DNA of 64,000 nucleotides from Whitmania pigra (taxonomy: Eukaryota; Annelida; Clitellata; Hirudinida; Haemopidae), in the NCBI GenBank assembly GCA_021613335.1, contig JAJTWR010000338.1, positions 387,001 through 451,000 on the forward strand. Reading direction: 5' to 3'. Positions 48,870-64,000 of the stretch are shown here, piece by piece (the first letter of the stretch is position 1; each line of letters opens with the position of its first letter). Both the position numbers and the translations under genes were made by a program. The notes beneath the pieces are model-generated. The model made no database searches, was not told where the DNA came from, and saw only the letters and a list, made by a program, of their open reading frames with translations.

Positions 48870-51406
48870 AATTATGGGGGCATGAGCTCTAACGGCTGGT
48901 CTTGCGTCTGCGCCGACGTGGCTGTAGTTGCGAGGCGTTGTTTTGTTCCGTGAATTATGTTCGATGCGTGTTTGAATTTATTTACCTTCGCAGGTGTCGT
49001 TACATGTTACATTAATTTTATTTATGTTTTGTCGCGTATTTTCGCCGTTACGCTGACTTAAAAGTATTGCTTTCTGAAACCGCTTAATTTAGCATTTCAT
49101 TTATTTACCTGTGGAATGATCACGTCCATATTTTCACAATTGGAATGTTTAAATATCTTAATTCAATTTAGAAGTGGTCTTATTTGGTTTCTAGTTTCTT
49201 GCCGGCGCGCTATTTATTTTATTTTTCCGAATATGCATTGGTGAGGATTGCTTTGACGTTAAAAGAAAAACTCATGAATCAAGAGCAAATTTTGCGCATT
49301 TCAGAACTTGGGAAAGTAACGTTTAGGCTTCGTTTGAAAATTACTCGTGTTGTTAATTGCTAGCAGGATCCTAATTAATTCTTGAATTAATGGGTAGCCA
49401 TATTAGGCTTGCATCAAGGATCTGTTCGTTTAAAATGATCACAAAAACAAACAATTATTAATGAATAAACATTTATTCGGCATAAATGCTATTTTAAATT
49501 TCCACCTGGCTCCATGAAGCATCGAATGAATTTGTGAAAGAATGCAGAATTGCAAACGCCAGACATCAAACATTAGACAGTGTTATGAATTCGGGGGGGA
49601 TTCCCAGCCGTTGTGCACCAGTCAAGCTCCAGGTCACTTGGACCCTTGTCACGCCTGAGTGGAATCTCGCTTGGGTGGAATGTATCAGAGAGAATGTCTT
49701 GGCACGATTGCAGAGTTTCTCAGAAGTTTTTGTTTTGTCGTTTTGGGCCTGCTGAATACCGAGGCTCCTATCAATAGGAGTGCGCAAGGACGTCGAGGCG
49801 CTAAATGGCTTCGTTTGATGACGAGACCGGGGAGATGACTCATCGTGATTAAGTTTAACATTCAAAAGGAGACATCTATCGTTCGATTGCATAAGTATGC
49901 ACATTTATTTCAAAATAACACAATAACTCGAACCCGTCACGAATGGGCTAATTTCTGTTTGTATCGCACAGGTAATGGAATTAAGTAACGAGTTTAATTT
50001 ATTTACTCATCGATGAATTAAGGCATCTACAGGTAGTTTACCAACTCAAAATGCCTTCTTCTATTAATGCCTGATGACCAAATATGACACTAACGTTGTG
50101 ACTGCATAGAATTCCGAGCTAATGCTGTGACAATCTCGAGAGCCCCGACAATGCTTTGAATAATAACTAATAAAAGCCAACGTAAAAGGCTCTACGAACG
50201 GCTAGCTTACCAAAAAAGGAGATAGTGACGATGGCGAGAGCTTCGACTTTTGAATATGTTCTGAGCACACTCACCTCTCTGACGCACTTCAGAATCGAAC
50301 GAAGTCTTAGACGCTCGCATCTGGATTCGAACCAGACCCGATCGAGTTCGTAGGTCGACCCCGATTTAAAGTTGTTCTCAAATTTCAGTCTTTCTCCGTC
50401 TCACCTGCTTCTTTGGATAAGCGCGACTAAGGAGTCCAGACGGAATAATTTGCTGCCACTCAGTGCGAAAAGGTGGGGAATTTGGTGGTTGTGTGTTGTG
50501 TGATGAGAGGTTAGGAGGTGCTTCGTTTGTTAGGGACGTTGAGTTAACTAGGTGCTTGTGGAGGTTTGATTGCAAATGTCTGCGTTGTTGGCATCGGTTA
50601 ACAAGCAAATCCGACTCTCACAGGAACGGCTGACTAAATGAGGCATTTACAGGAAAGTTTATTGTTTATTATTGCTGTAAATGAATGACAGCAGACGTAA
50701 TTGGTTGCTCAACTCGGTACGGATGCAAAACTTTCCTGCAATAGATGCGCAAGAAACCACAAGAGTACTTTGTTTCGGAGTAGGATGTGCCAAATAAAAA
50801 AGTTCACAGCACCAGCGATCGTCGTAGAGTTTTGTGAATGACGAACAGCTCTTTGCTGCTACTTTGTCTTACTCATTACTCATTACTCATTACTCAGTTT
50901 CCCATTTCGTGTGCGAATAACGAATTGAAGTGCTTTTACTTGTGCACAATTTAAAGGAGTCGTAGAAGATAACGGCAGCCTAAATCTTTATTTTAACTGA
51001 TTTCTGTTGATAACTGTCGACTGTGCTGCTGATGGATGATTTGCGTGGATTTTTAAACTTCATCCTGTAGTTTCTTTAGTTAGAGATGTTTACGTCTCCA
51101 ATTATTGACAAAGTAACCTTTCGTATTAAACTGTTTAACGACCTCTTATTTCTGCGAGCAAGTTCCGGTTCGTAGCTACGACGAGCAGCTGTAACTCTGT
51201 ACGCCGATGTCGATTTCGTCAGCCACTGATAGAAGATTTGATTCTGTTATTCTGTTCAATTGATTGTTATTCTCTTCAATAAACAACACGACCGACTGAC
51301 TGACTGAAGCAGATTCGACGATTTTTCTGTCGGCTTTCGAGAAAAAAACCCAGACTTGGGCGTTTCGAGTGGATAGTTGACCTTTGACCTGTTAATTAAT
51401 TTCCAG
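48870..51406. other. Region between U1 cluster and the unknown gene
   Basis: No gene supported. Open frames at 49534-49755 (+), 49566-49904 (-) and 50378-50608 (-) match nothing I know and overlap each other. A T-arm-like GGTTCGAATCC on the minus strand near 50330 lacks the rest of a tRNA. Upstream exons of the gene ending at 52111 are expected here or further left but were not identified. Confidence 0.4.
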
Positions 51407-52111
51407 CTTCCGGAGATCGAGGGCATGTTCCACACTGACATTGATCCCGTCGAAAGCGAGGCATGGGAGGCCCTGCCATTCGATGACATTTTGAACTTCA
51501 ACTGCTCCTTTGATAGGTTCGACAGCCTCTTACTTGCATCTAATGACGATGAGACGCTTAATAAATGGAAAGCTCCCAATACAATCCAGGTGGGTTCCTT
51601 TAATATCCTCTTCCATCTGCCAATTGCACGGAATAGCAATTATAAAAATCTTTAAAGTTTAAACCCAGTATTAAAAAAACGAATTGAGCTGCTTTCTTTT
51701 GAAAATTGCAACCTTTCTCCCCTGGGTTCTTCAGATAATGTCGTTATTTCAGAAATCTAATTCGCACCTGCGAATAAATTTTCGCACAGCTGAAGTTCAA
51801 GAGAAATTCAACAAGCCAAAGGCAAGACGTTCAAACGGAAAAAACGTGACGGTAGGTCCTTGTGAAAATTGCGCAATTCAAATTCAAGAGAGGCCATTAT
51901 GAAAGAATTCTATGGCACGTCCTCTATTGATGCGTGCCAGCAATTCTTTTTCACTTATTTTGAAAGTTTAGTATCTTTGTATCACAAGATGTTCATTGCT
52001 TTTATGACAGGATATAAAGAGTTCAACTCGAGTTCCAAATTCTTGCAAATCTTCAAGACTTTCATTCCAAAATGGTATGCTAAATATTTAAAACAAATGT
52101 TATTACTATAG
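51407..52111 (+). CDS. Unrecognised gene, three 3'-terminal exons (partial)
   Basis: Exons: 51407-51589, 51735-51851 and 51893-52111, all phase 0 with GT/AG sites, ending TAG, with AATAAA five bases later (52116-52121). The 173 codons read acidic at first (DIDPVESEAWEALPFDDILN) and basic in the middle (EKFNKPKARRSNGKN). The end is helical and aromatic/Lys-rich (FIPKWYAKYLKQMLLL). No ATG fits the first exon, so 5' exons are missing. Family not recognised. No TM helix or signal seen. Confidence 0.6.
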
Positions 52112-52121
52112 CCTTAATAAA

Positions 52122-52149
52122 ATCAGCTTGTGATTCATATTAAATTGTT

Positions 52150-52180
<31 letters not shown>

Positions 52181-52630
52181 TTGTATTTATATATATATTA
52201 TATATTTGCATTTATTTATAATTTTTTATATTTGTATTTATATATAAATATGTTATACATCATTTGCTTCTAGCGCAGACCTGCATTGGTCTGCCATCTA
52301 GCGACTGAAACCTTTAAAATATTTACAACTAAATGCGCGTGACCTGCAAATTACTAAGTTTTAATTTGTACTGAGCGATGGTTCAATTATTTGTTTCTCT
52401 TGAGCAACTGCAATGAGTCACTTCTCTTCCATTTTGAGATTACCCCTGGCTGCTCTTTTAAACTTTCGACTCTGAACCATTAAAATTGATCCCTTTAAAA
52501 ATGCATCTAACGAGTTACGAAAAAGTTATTTTTTACTGCCTCCATTGATTTATTTTCCAATAAAAATATCTACCAGGTCATAGATATACACAGCGTTTGT
52601 CAACAGCGCATTTCACTTCCTAGTTTCGAT
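52122..52630. other. Short intergenic region, unknown gene to ETS gene
   Basis: TA dinucleotide tracts at 52150-52260, then unique sequence that should carry the ETS-gene promoter and 5' UTR. Confidence 0.5.
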
Positions 52631-53241
52631 ATGGCCGAGCACGGTCTGTTTTTAAACAAATGCGGTGCGGGGAATAGACCAAAAATGACGCTAGATTTAT
52701 TGATCGAAGCAAGTAAGACAATTTTTCTTTTATGGATTTAAAGTGTAAACTTTCTTGAAGCAGTCAGTAGTTATTTGGTTGAGTGGCGTCGCTGTAAACG
52801 CATGCGACTTCCTTAGTCCTTGAACGTTATTCGGCATTGAACAGCACATGGAGACAGCTCGAAATGGTGGCGAAGAGACATGATCGATAACTTGGATGTT
52901 TGCAAATGATGCTTCAGTCCATGGTTTTGTAACTCGACAGTTGACTTTGTTTTACACATGTGATATAACGTTGCGCGCTGTTTACTTATTACACAATCTT
53001 GATGAGTTCATGCGTAACTACGCTCTTGTTCTGAATGCTAGTGTCCATTTTGCTTTTGGATATTTGGAGTGATATTAAACAAATTTACATAATTTACTAC
53101 GAGGTACATTAAATTTTGTAGTAAATTTGTATGAAAACTCACCAAGTGGTCAGATTGTTCTTCCTGATGGAACTCATTCAGGAGGTAAGTTTGCAAGTTT
53201 GCATTTTTGTGTTGTTGCTTTTACTAATTTTATTATTATTA

Positions 53242-53273
<32 letters not shown>

Positions 53274-55080
53274 GTTACGAATTATATGCATATGTATATT
53301 CCATCTATAATTGTGTTTTAATATTTGAGTTATCTGATATGAATAACAAGTTTATTTGCATTCATCAATTTTAAATTACTGTCGCTGTTCATCATTGTAA
53401 ATGTTGTCGAGATAATGAAACGAGGCATCCTTGTTCAACCAGTTACAAAATTAAGCCAAAACATTTCTTAAACTTTTTTCATATCGTGAGCCCGTAACTC
53501 AAATGCTGGTAGGTTAATAAGCTAAGATAAGTTAGCAGTCGTGTAAACTCAAATTAGAATTTTTCAAGTCGATGTATTGCAAGGGCTTAGTACCTCTCTG
53601 TTGTTTCTGGAATTTTGTAAAAAGTTATTAATTAGTTAATAAAAAAATTATCGAAATCCATCAGCATCCACTTCTCTGCCACCGAGCCCAGCAGACAGCG
53701 GCGTATGGGTTTCTGAAACGGAGTCGTTAGACGATTCACGCCACCTTGCCTCGACAGGTTGGTGGTTGCAACTTTTAATTTATTTTTGAGTAAATTGTTT
53801 ATAATTGTTTGTTTGTATTTCTTGTAAATCATTTTGTTTGCTTTGATCTAGTTTTAGATCAAAAATCCCATGCCAGCCAATCGCATAATTCGACGGCCCT
53901 CACCTGGTTGGCCGGCTTCTGCACCGGCGATGCCAACGAATCCAAACGTTCGAGGAGAGTTCCTTCAGTTCGTTCGACTCGAGAAACTTCTTCCGACCTA
54001 CGACCTTCGCCCGTCATAAGGTTCGACCCGAGCCTCGCACAGACGGATTCTGCGGGCGAGACGTGCTTGATGGAGTCAGAATTTTTTTCGGACGAAGTCG
54101 TATGCACGACGGAAGTCGAAGAGGAGGACGGAGATGGTTATGATGACGACGACGACGAAGATTACACGGAGAAGACAAAAAAGTACGAGGTGAGGAAGGA
54201 CGCCGGAGGGGGTTCAAAGGTCGGCAAGAAGAAAATAAACAAAGTCTTACAGAAAAACGTGGCTGCTCCTGCAGTGAAATCAAAAAGAGGTTTGAAGGAA
54301 TTTAATTAGAAAGTTGCATTGAACTTGCTGTTGCTCTTGTGTTCTGTTATTATGATAATGAATTATTATTATTATTATTTGTTATTATTTTGTGGTCATT
54401 ACTAACACTTGAATGATTATCTGCTAACCGAGCCATTGCCACGACAGGTCGCAAGCCATCGTTGCCCCACTTGTTCGACACCTCCGAAGGATCGGCCACC
54501 CTCTTGAGGCGCAGGAGGGAGGGCAGTGCCACCTACCTTTGGGAATTTCTACTCAGCCTCCTGCAGGATGACAGGTATTGTCCGCAACTCATCAAGTGGA
54601 TCGACAGGGAGAATGGAGTTTTTAAACTCATCGACTCCAAGGCAGTTTCCAAGCTGTGGGGCGAGCACAAGAACAAACCTGGCATGAACTACGAGACCAT
54701 GGGGCGTGCCCTCAGGTTGGTGACTTGAAAAGTTGTTTGACTTTATCCTCATGATTCAAGTGTCACCTTTAGACTATCCTCGTCAGGACTTCATGTAACG
54801 CCGAAGACACAAGGAGCTTTAAAAATTAATAATTTCAATTATTATTATTGTTTATTTATATTTATTTGGTTAAATTCCGTTAGCGAATAAATGATCCTCA
54901 TTGATGCGACAACTATGTCTCGACAGGTACTATTATTCGAGAGGAATACTCAACAAAGTTGACAGGCAGCGTCTAGTCTACCAATTTGCTCGCCTTCCAC
55001 CAGCTCTCATTGGGCTGACATCACCGTCGTCGCATCCCGACGACATGGACTTGACTCCTTTCCACGACGCAGAATTGTAA
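52631..55080 (+). CDS. ETS-domain transcription factor, ELF1/2/4 (E74) type
   Basis: Nuclear DNA-binding regulator recognising GGAA cores. Exons: 52631-52712, 53122-53184, 53852-54289 (or from 53858), 54448-54715, 54927-55080; phases all join and the stop is TAA, giving 334 aa. It starts [20 protein letters not shown]; the first two exons are joined to the rest by phase and proximity, not by homology. Exon 3 is acidic ([18 protein letters not shown]) then basic, ending KSKRGRKPS, an AT-hook-like patch as in ELF proteins. The ETS domain spans about residues 222-305 with [52 protein letters not shown] and [12 protein letters not shown], closest to the ELF1/2/4-E74 group. The protein ends soon after the domain, unlike the long tails of vertebrate ELFs. 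Subfamily call firm, orthology not assigned. Confidence 0.9.
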
Positions 55081-57384
55081 CCAGCCGCTTGCCTGCATCC
55101 TCTGACTTGACCCGGTTTTTTCTCCTGACACAATTTAGAGAGAAGTGAATTTCCATTGGATGCATGGTAGTGCCGATTGTGATGACCAGCCCACTTACTT
55201 ATCAGAGTGTGTGTGATTCTTTTTTAGACTCTCATCCGTCACTTGTTTTTGCGACCAGAAATCTCACGCGCGGACAGCATTGCGATCAACCATATTAGAA
55301 TATTAATCGCTTTATTTGACTGCTTGCGACGGCATCGAATTAAAAGACGTCTGAATTATGATTGGTGTTGTTCGAACGGATCGCCTGATGTGCAGGTTTT
55401 CGTGTCTCAAGTGCCATTGTGATAACTTGACTCCATCACCCTGATGCATATTAGCATATTATTATTACTATTATTTATATAATGACTTACATTTGTATTC
55501 ATCACTACTCATACTATGAAATGGAGTGACTTATTGTGTGACGTTTGTTGTTTCCGTGGCGCACAATTTTTTGCCGATTTGTCGACCTGATCGCTATTTT
55601 ACAATTGTTCGATCTCTCGATGTTCGAATCATGATTTGAATCCCTGCAGTGGAACAGAGTTCTACATCCTTTCAGGCCACGAGACTGTACAAATGAAAGC
55701 CAATGAAACAGTGTCGAATGCGTGTCATGCCCCGTGGACAACTCTGTAGCATTCAATTGAATGGATTTAATTCGATGGCCAGTGCAAATGGAAGTGTATG
55801 TACATTATCAAATCAACGAATTGTTGCTGTAAATTTTATTGCCACCAGGGTCTAAGATTTGTATTTTTTGTTCCCATCATGACAATATTAATTCTTGTTA
55901 ATCATGCCACGTCAATCATTACTTTTATTAGTTCATCAAATTATAATTAATTTACATTATAACAATTGCCGTTGACTTCATCACTCTCAGGTAGCAGCAT
56001 CGCGATGCACTTTGTGTTGAAATCAGATCCGATGTCTCGGCGGCCATTTGGAGGAGCTACTTGTACTAGGGCGCGTTCGAGGTTTTTCGAGTGAATTTTA
56101 ATCCACACGTTCGTGCGTGCAGTTGGGGGTGTTCCTTGTCAAACTACCTCTCTTTGTGTTCCTATCTTGCAACTGCCTACGTTCACCATCCAACCAAAAG
56201 TTGGTGGACCCATGTAGCTGTAAAGATAATCTTATTATGTGACGATGCTTGTGATTATTACTTTGTGCACGGAACAGTGCAGCAATTACCAGTTTGTGGA
56301 TTTAATGGGTGTGCATATATTTCATATTCGTCTCATTGGCAACCTGCAATTTTGTGCACGTGATCGTGCGCCCTGACTCAATCATGTTTACGTCGGTTTT
56401 TTGGTGATATCTGGGGGTTACAACGCGATAGCATTATTCTTCCATTTGGTCCATTTCGTTTCAGATAGTGAAGATATAACCTTTGAACCGCTTCACAAAA
56501 ATGTAAACAGATGTTTGAGAGCCCTCTTGAGGCAAAATGCACTCATGTAATAATTTTTATTGTTTTCTGGCACTTGATTTTATATTTTATTCTACCAGTC
56601 TTTCCAAGTAGTTGTGGTATGGCCGGTCATGGCAGTTTGCTCAGCGTCTTTAGAGTGGTATAACTATTTCAAAGCGTGCTTTTGACTTGATTATACTTTT
56701 CATCTAACTTAAGTGCTTGGCCACGGCTGCCTCTGTCGTCTCACCTGACACCAAACCGAAGACAATTTTGGCTTCGCCATTCCACTCGCCAGTGACATGG
56801 CCGACACTCCACCGAAGAGCTTTGCTGGCATCTCTAGCCTTCTGATCACCTCCCTAAAAAGCTAGCTGAATGGGCAATAAAACAGAATCCAAGTTCGACT
56901 TCAACACCCACTGTCATACCCAAGCAACTCATGAAGGTAAAACACTCGATTGTCCGGCAGACTATACAATAGTGGATGGAGGCAACAAATTCAACTTCTA
57001 GAGGTTGAAGAACAAGAGCAGCTGACACAGAACTGGAGTTTTGTCGTCGACAATGTTACCCAATAGCGGTCGTTGACGGTCACTGCGCCATTGCGATGTC
57101 CGTCTAACTCAAAAACGTGGGGATGAAATGCCAACCACCATAAGGGTACTGCATGGGGTGATAATGATCCTAAAACCAACACGATGAAGGCAATGGTGAC
57201 GATGATGATGGTACAATCCCCAGCCAGTATGTATAATCATAATAAATTGCGGCCAAAAATCCATTAATAATAATAAAATAATAATAATATAAATGGAAAA
57301 TAAACAACCTATCAAATAATAATAGTAATATTGACAACAATAGTAATATATTTGAAATAAGTAAGCAGGTAATGAAATGTCCCA
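55081..57384. other. Convergent interval between ETS and SAR1 genes
   Basis: 3' UTRs of both genes plus unique sequence. AATAAA at about 56877 and ATTAAA near 55339 are possible plus-strand polyadenylation signals. AAT tracts lie at 57268-57350. No further gene recognised; the frames at 56091-56363 and 57170-57580 have no support. Confidence 0.45.
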
Positions 57385-58595
57385 TCAGTTGATGTACTGA
57401 GCGAGCCAGCGGAAGCCGTTTCCGTATCCCGACCTTTTGAGAACGGAGCACATGAAAAGCTCCACTGGGCGTCTGTTGATCTCGCTCCTTGGTCTGACGC
57501 CCTGTTTGCAAGCGTGAAAGCATTTGATTATATCCTAAGCTATACCTGAATGGTATTTGTTTTGTACCATACATATGCAATCATTAAGCATTGAAAAAGT
57601 GCAAAAGAAGCTTCTTATAGAAGCCCTATGGAAAACTCACAGGCCCAGTGGTGATCTGGTAGAGCCCAAATTCCCGACGAATTTCTTCCTCTCCGGAGGC
57701 TCCGGGAATGTCTATCTTATTTCCCAGGATGAGAATCGGAGAGTTTGCAATCTGTTCGTCATTGATCAGGCCCTGCAGAAAAGAAACAATTCCTCTGTCA
57801 TCGCAGGTCATTTGAATATTCGAGCTACATTCAGACGCTGCAACGCAAATGAAAGACTCACGGCCAATTCTTTCCTGGCTTCTGGAAATCTCGAGCGATC
57901 AAAAGAGTCGATGAGGAAGACAATTCCATCGACAGCTGGGAAATAATCCTTCCAAACTCTCCTGGCTGGGAAAACATTAATCAGCTTTATATCATATAAT
58001 TTTAGACTGTCTTAAAACAGGGCAAAATAATATTGAATGGATTTATAAACTAATCTTAAATCTCATATCTAAAAATTGTATGACTGTAGCGTTGCTCTTA
58101 AAAATGCATAATACGATCAAAAATAAAAGTTTGTTGAACCTTGCTCGTGACCTCCCAGATCAAAAGTCGTGAACTTCATTCCACCCATGCTCAGCTCCTC
58201 TGATGCTGTTAAAGATGGAAGACTCACATACTGAGCACCATAATCATTAATCAGGATATAAAATATTTTGAGATCAGACCAGTGAGACCAGTTTTATAAA
58301 TAATGAGAATTAGAGAAAGCTTTGACAGAAATTTTGATAATTGTCAAAGCCCACTTACTCGGATGCAAGGTCGGAACGTGCTGTGCCATACGTGAATCTT
58401 TAAGCATGTGTAATAAAGTCGTTTTGCCAGAATTGTCCAGCCCCAAGAATACGAGCTTACCAGACTTTTTGTACAGACCTAGAAACCAAATACCCAAACT
58501 TAGCAAAGCAAATCTTATTTAAAACAGTCCCCAAATCTGCAAAGACCATTACCTAAATAACTGAGAACTCCTGCGAACCAATCCCACAGAAACAT
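57385..58595 (-). CDS. SAR1: SAR1 small GTPase (COPII coat initiation)
   Basis: GTPase that, when activated on the ER, inserts its N-terminal helix and recruits SEC23/24. Exons: 58553-58595, 58359-58478, 58140-58205, 57862-57965, 57641-57772, 57385-57501; 193 aa, phases consistent. N-terminal amphipathic [15 protein letters not shown] without a myristoylation Gly, as in SAR1. P-loop GLDNSGKT, switch I HVPTLHP, DLGGHEQ with the catalytic His, NKID, and C-terminal FRWLAQYIN. Length and motifs are normal (human 198). Complete. Confidence 0.96.
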
Positions 58596-59685
58596 TTTTG
58601 TATCTAAAATGATGCAGATCATTTATTTGTCGTACCAACAATGCATTGTCAGTTAATACCGATATTTGAATAAAAATATATAGAAATTAAACTATATTTT
58701 CATCAAGAATAATAGTCAGTTAGCATTTAATCGTAATAAACCTTTAAATAGTAATTCGAACCGGCTGTTTCTAAAATAAGGACGTAGTTATGTCCGAAAA
58801 ACGCAGAATGTATGTTACCTTTTTGACGAGGTCAAAACGTAAATAACTCTCCACTGAAAAGAGTTCTAGCAAAATAACACTTCAAAAAGTCTGAAAATTA
58901 CGAACAGGTATTAAACGCACTCCGATTCGCACTCTTATGGCGACACGAATGACTTCCGCTAGGTCATAAACTATTACATTGGCAAAGGGATGCTGAAGGT
59001 GTTTTGCAAAATTCTAAAAAAAAATAGATAAGGAAATCTTTAATTTATTTAAAAAATTTTATTTTACAAGTTTCAACGTATTTATCAACAATTTTGTAAT
59101 TAATATAAGTTCGAAGATGTACAAAATATAATATGTCATGTCACATGACTGGAGTAGGTGTAATTACTCCTAAATAAACAAATGCGCATTTGTTTAATTA
59201 TTGCATTTAACCACTCAACATTGTTTTTGTGATTATTCGGATCAAGATCCGATTCCTTATGAAATGGATGTTTCTTATACTTAAGGATTTAGATTAATTA
59301 AAGAATAATTATGTTATTCTTATTGAGACTCACATCCTGAGCAATATTAATCGGACAGGTAACAAGCATTGCATGGAACTTGACAGCAACTTAAATGGCT
59401 TTTGTATAGCAACTTTCGTCCATAATTTACCCAATAAAGCAAGCACCTTTTTAAAATCAATCATTAACTCTTAGTTCGAAATATTTATTTAGTAAACCTG
59501 CATTTACAAAGATTACATAACTTACAAGTCTTGATCTATCACTATACAATTTATAGTAAATCGTAAATTTAGTTTGTAACAAGACCAAAATAGATCGCCT
59601 CATACAACTTTGCATAATGTATCACAATATAAGGTACAATAATGCAATTGGTAAACTGTACAGTTGAGAGCTAATCGAGAACATT
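58596..59685. other. Interval between SLC7 3' end and SAR1 start
   Basis: Contains the SAR1 upstream region and the SLC7 3' UTR. Unique AT-rich DNA, no gene or repeat recognised. Confidence 0.45.
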
Positions 59686-63871
<4,186 letters not shown>

Positions 63872-64000
63872 TCTTCCTCTGGGTGATTTTGGTCTAAACA
63901 AAAACAACAAATAACTAACTACATATTCTTAACAATATATTATCTATTTTAACTAAAATTCTACGCTTAAGTTATAACAAAAGTAAACAATTAGCCCGTG

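Noticed and set aside
49534..49904. Overlapping plus and minus open frames after the U1 cluster
   Set aside because: Neither resembles a known protein, and no consistent exon structure was found.
50300..50345. tRNA-like T arm with GGTTCGAATCC (minus strand)
   Set aside because: No matching acceptor stem, D arm or anticodon arm could be found around it.

Overview
The window is AT-rich nuclear DNA from an animal. Genes have many short, phase-consistent introns, introns carry long AAT/ATG/GAGT microsatellites, and the gene set is metazoan. A neuropeptide precursor with two W-X7-W-amide peptides of the 'NSMxVWamide' kind points to a spiralian (lophotrochozoan) invertebrate rather than a vertebrate or insect. 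Exact species cannot be told from the sequence.

Layout, left to right. 2-1468 (+): 3' part of a macroH2A gene (linker and macro domain). 4540-18968 (-): a complete PTEN gene over 14 kb, with vertebrate-like exon boundaries but a huge low-complexity insertion in the C2 domain. Its second intron holds an intron-containing tRNA-Arg(TCT), SINE-like repeats and a pogo/Tigger-like transposon end. 20569-24378 (-): complete unkempt (six CCCH fingers plus RING). 24810-26209 (+): a divergent ZDHHC4-like palmitoyltransferase, head-to-head with unkempt. 27681-28301 (-): myoinhibitory-peptide (MIP)-like precursor. 28.3-40.3 kb: gene-poor, with satellite repeats and three small coding-like islands that could not be resolved. 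40318-42823 (-): an unrecognised six-exon gene (255 aa). 43179-43360: a 182-bp hAT-type MITE. 43591-45634 (+): complete WRAP73. 46895-48852 (+): four U1 snRNA genes in tandem. 51407-52111 (+): 3' three exons of an unrecognised gene. 52631-55080 (+): complete ELF/E74-type ETS factor. 57385-58595 (-): complete SAR1. 59686-63871 (-): complete SLC7-type amino-acid transporter light chain.

The genes are ordinary, mostly single-copy animal genes with no operon logic; divergent pairs (unkempt/ZDHHC4; unknown gene/WRAP73) may share promoters. The most interesting observation links two parts of the window. About 25 of 57 hand-annotated 5' splice sites have U at +3 (GTT...), which is rare in most animals, and one of the four U1 genes carries U6 to A, which would pair with U+3. 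Other points worth following are the roughly 545-residue insertion in PTEN, the loss of three of the four ligands of one zinc site in the DHHC protein, and the two-copy MIP precursor whose last peptide ends at the stop codon.

All exon models were built by eye from reading frame, splice dinucleotides and phase, with remembered family sequences as guides. No alignment or search was run.
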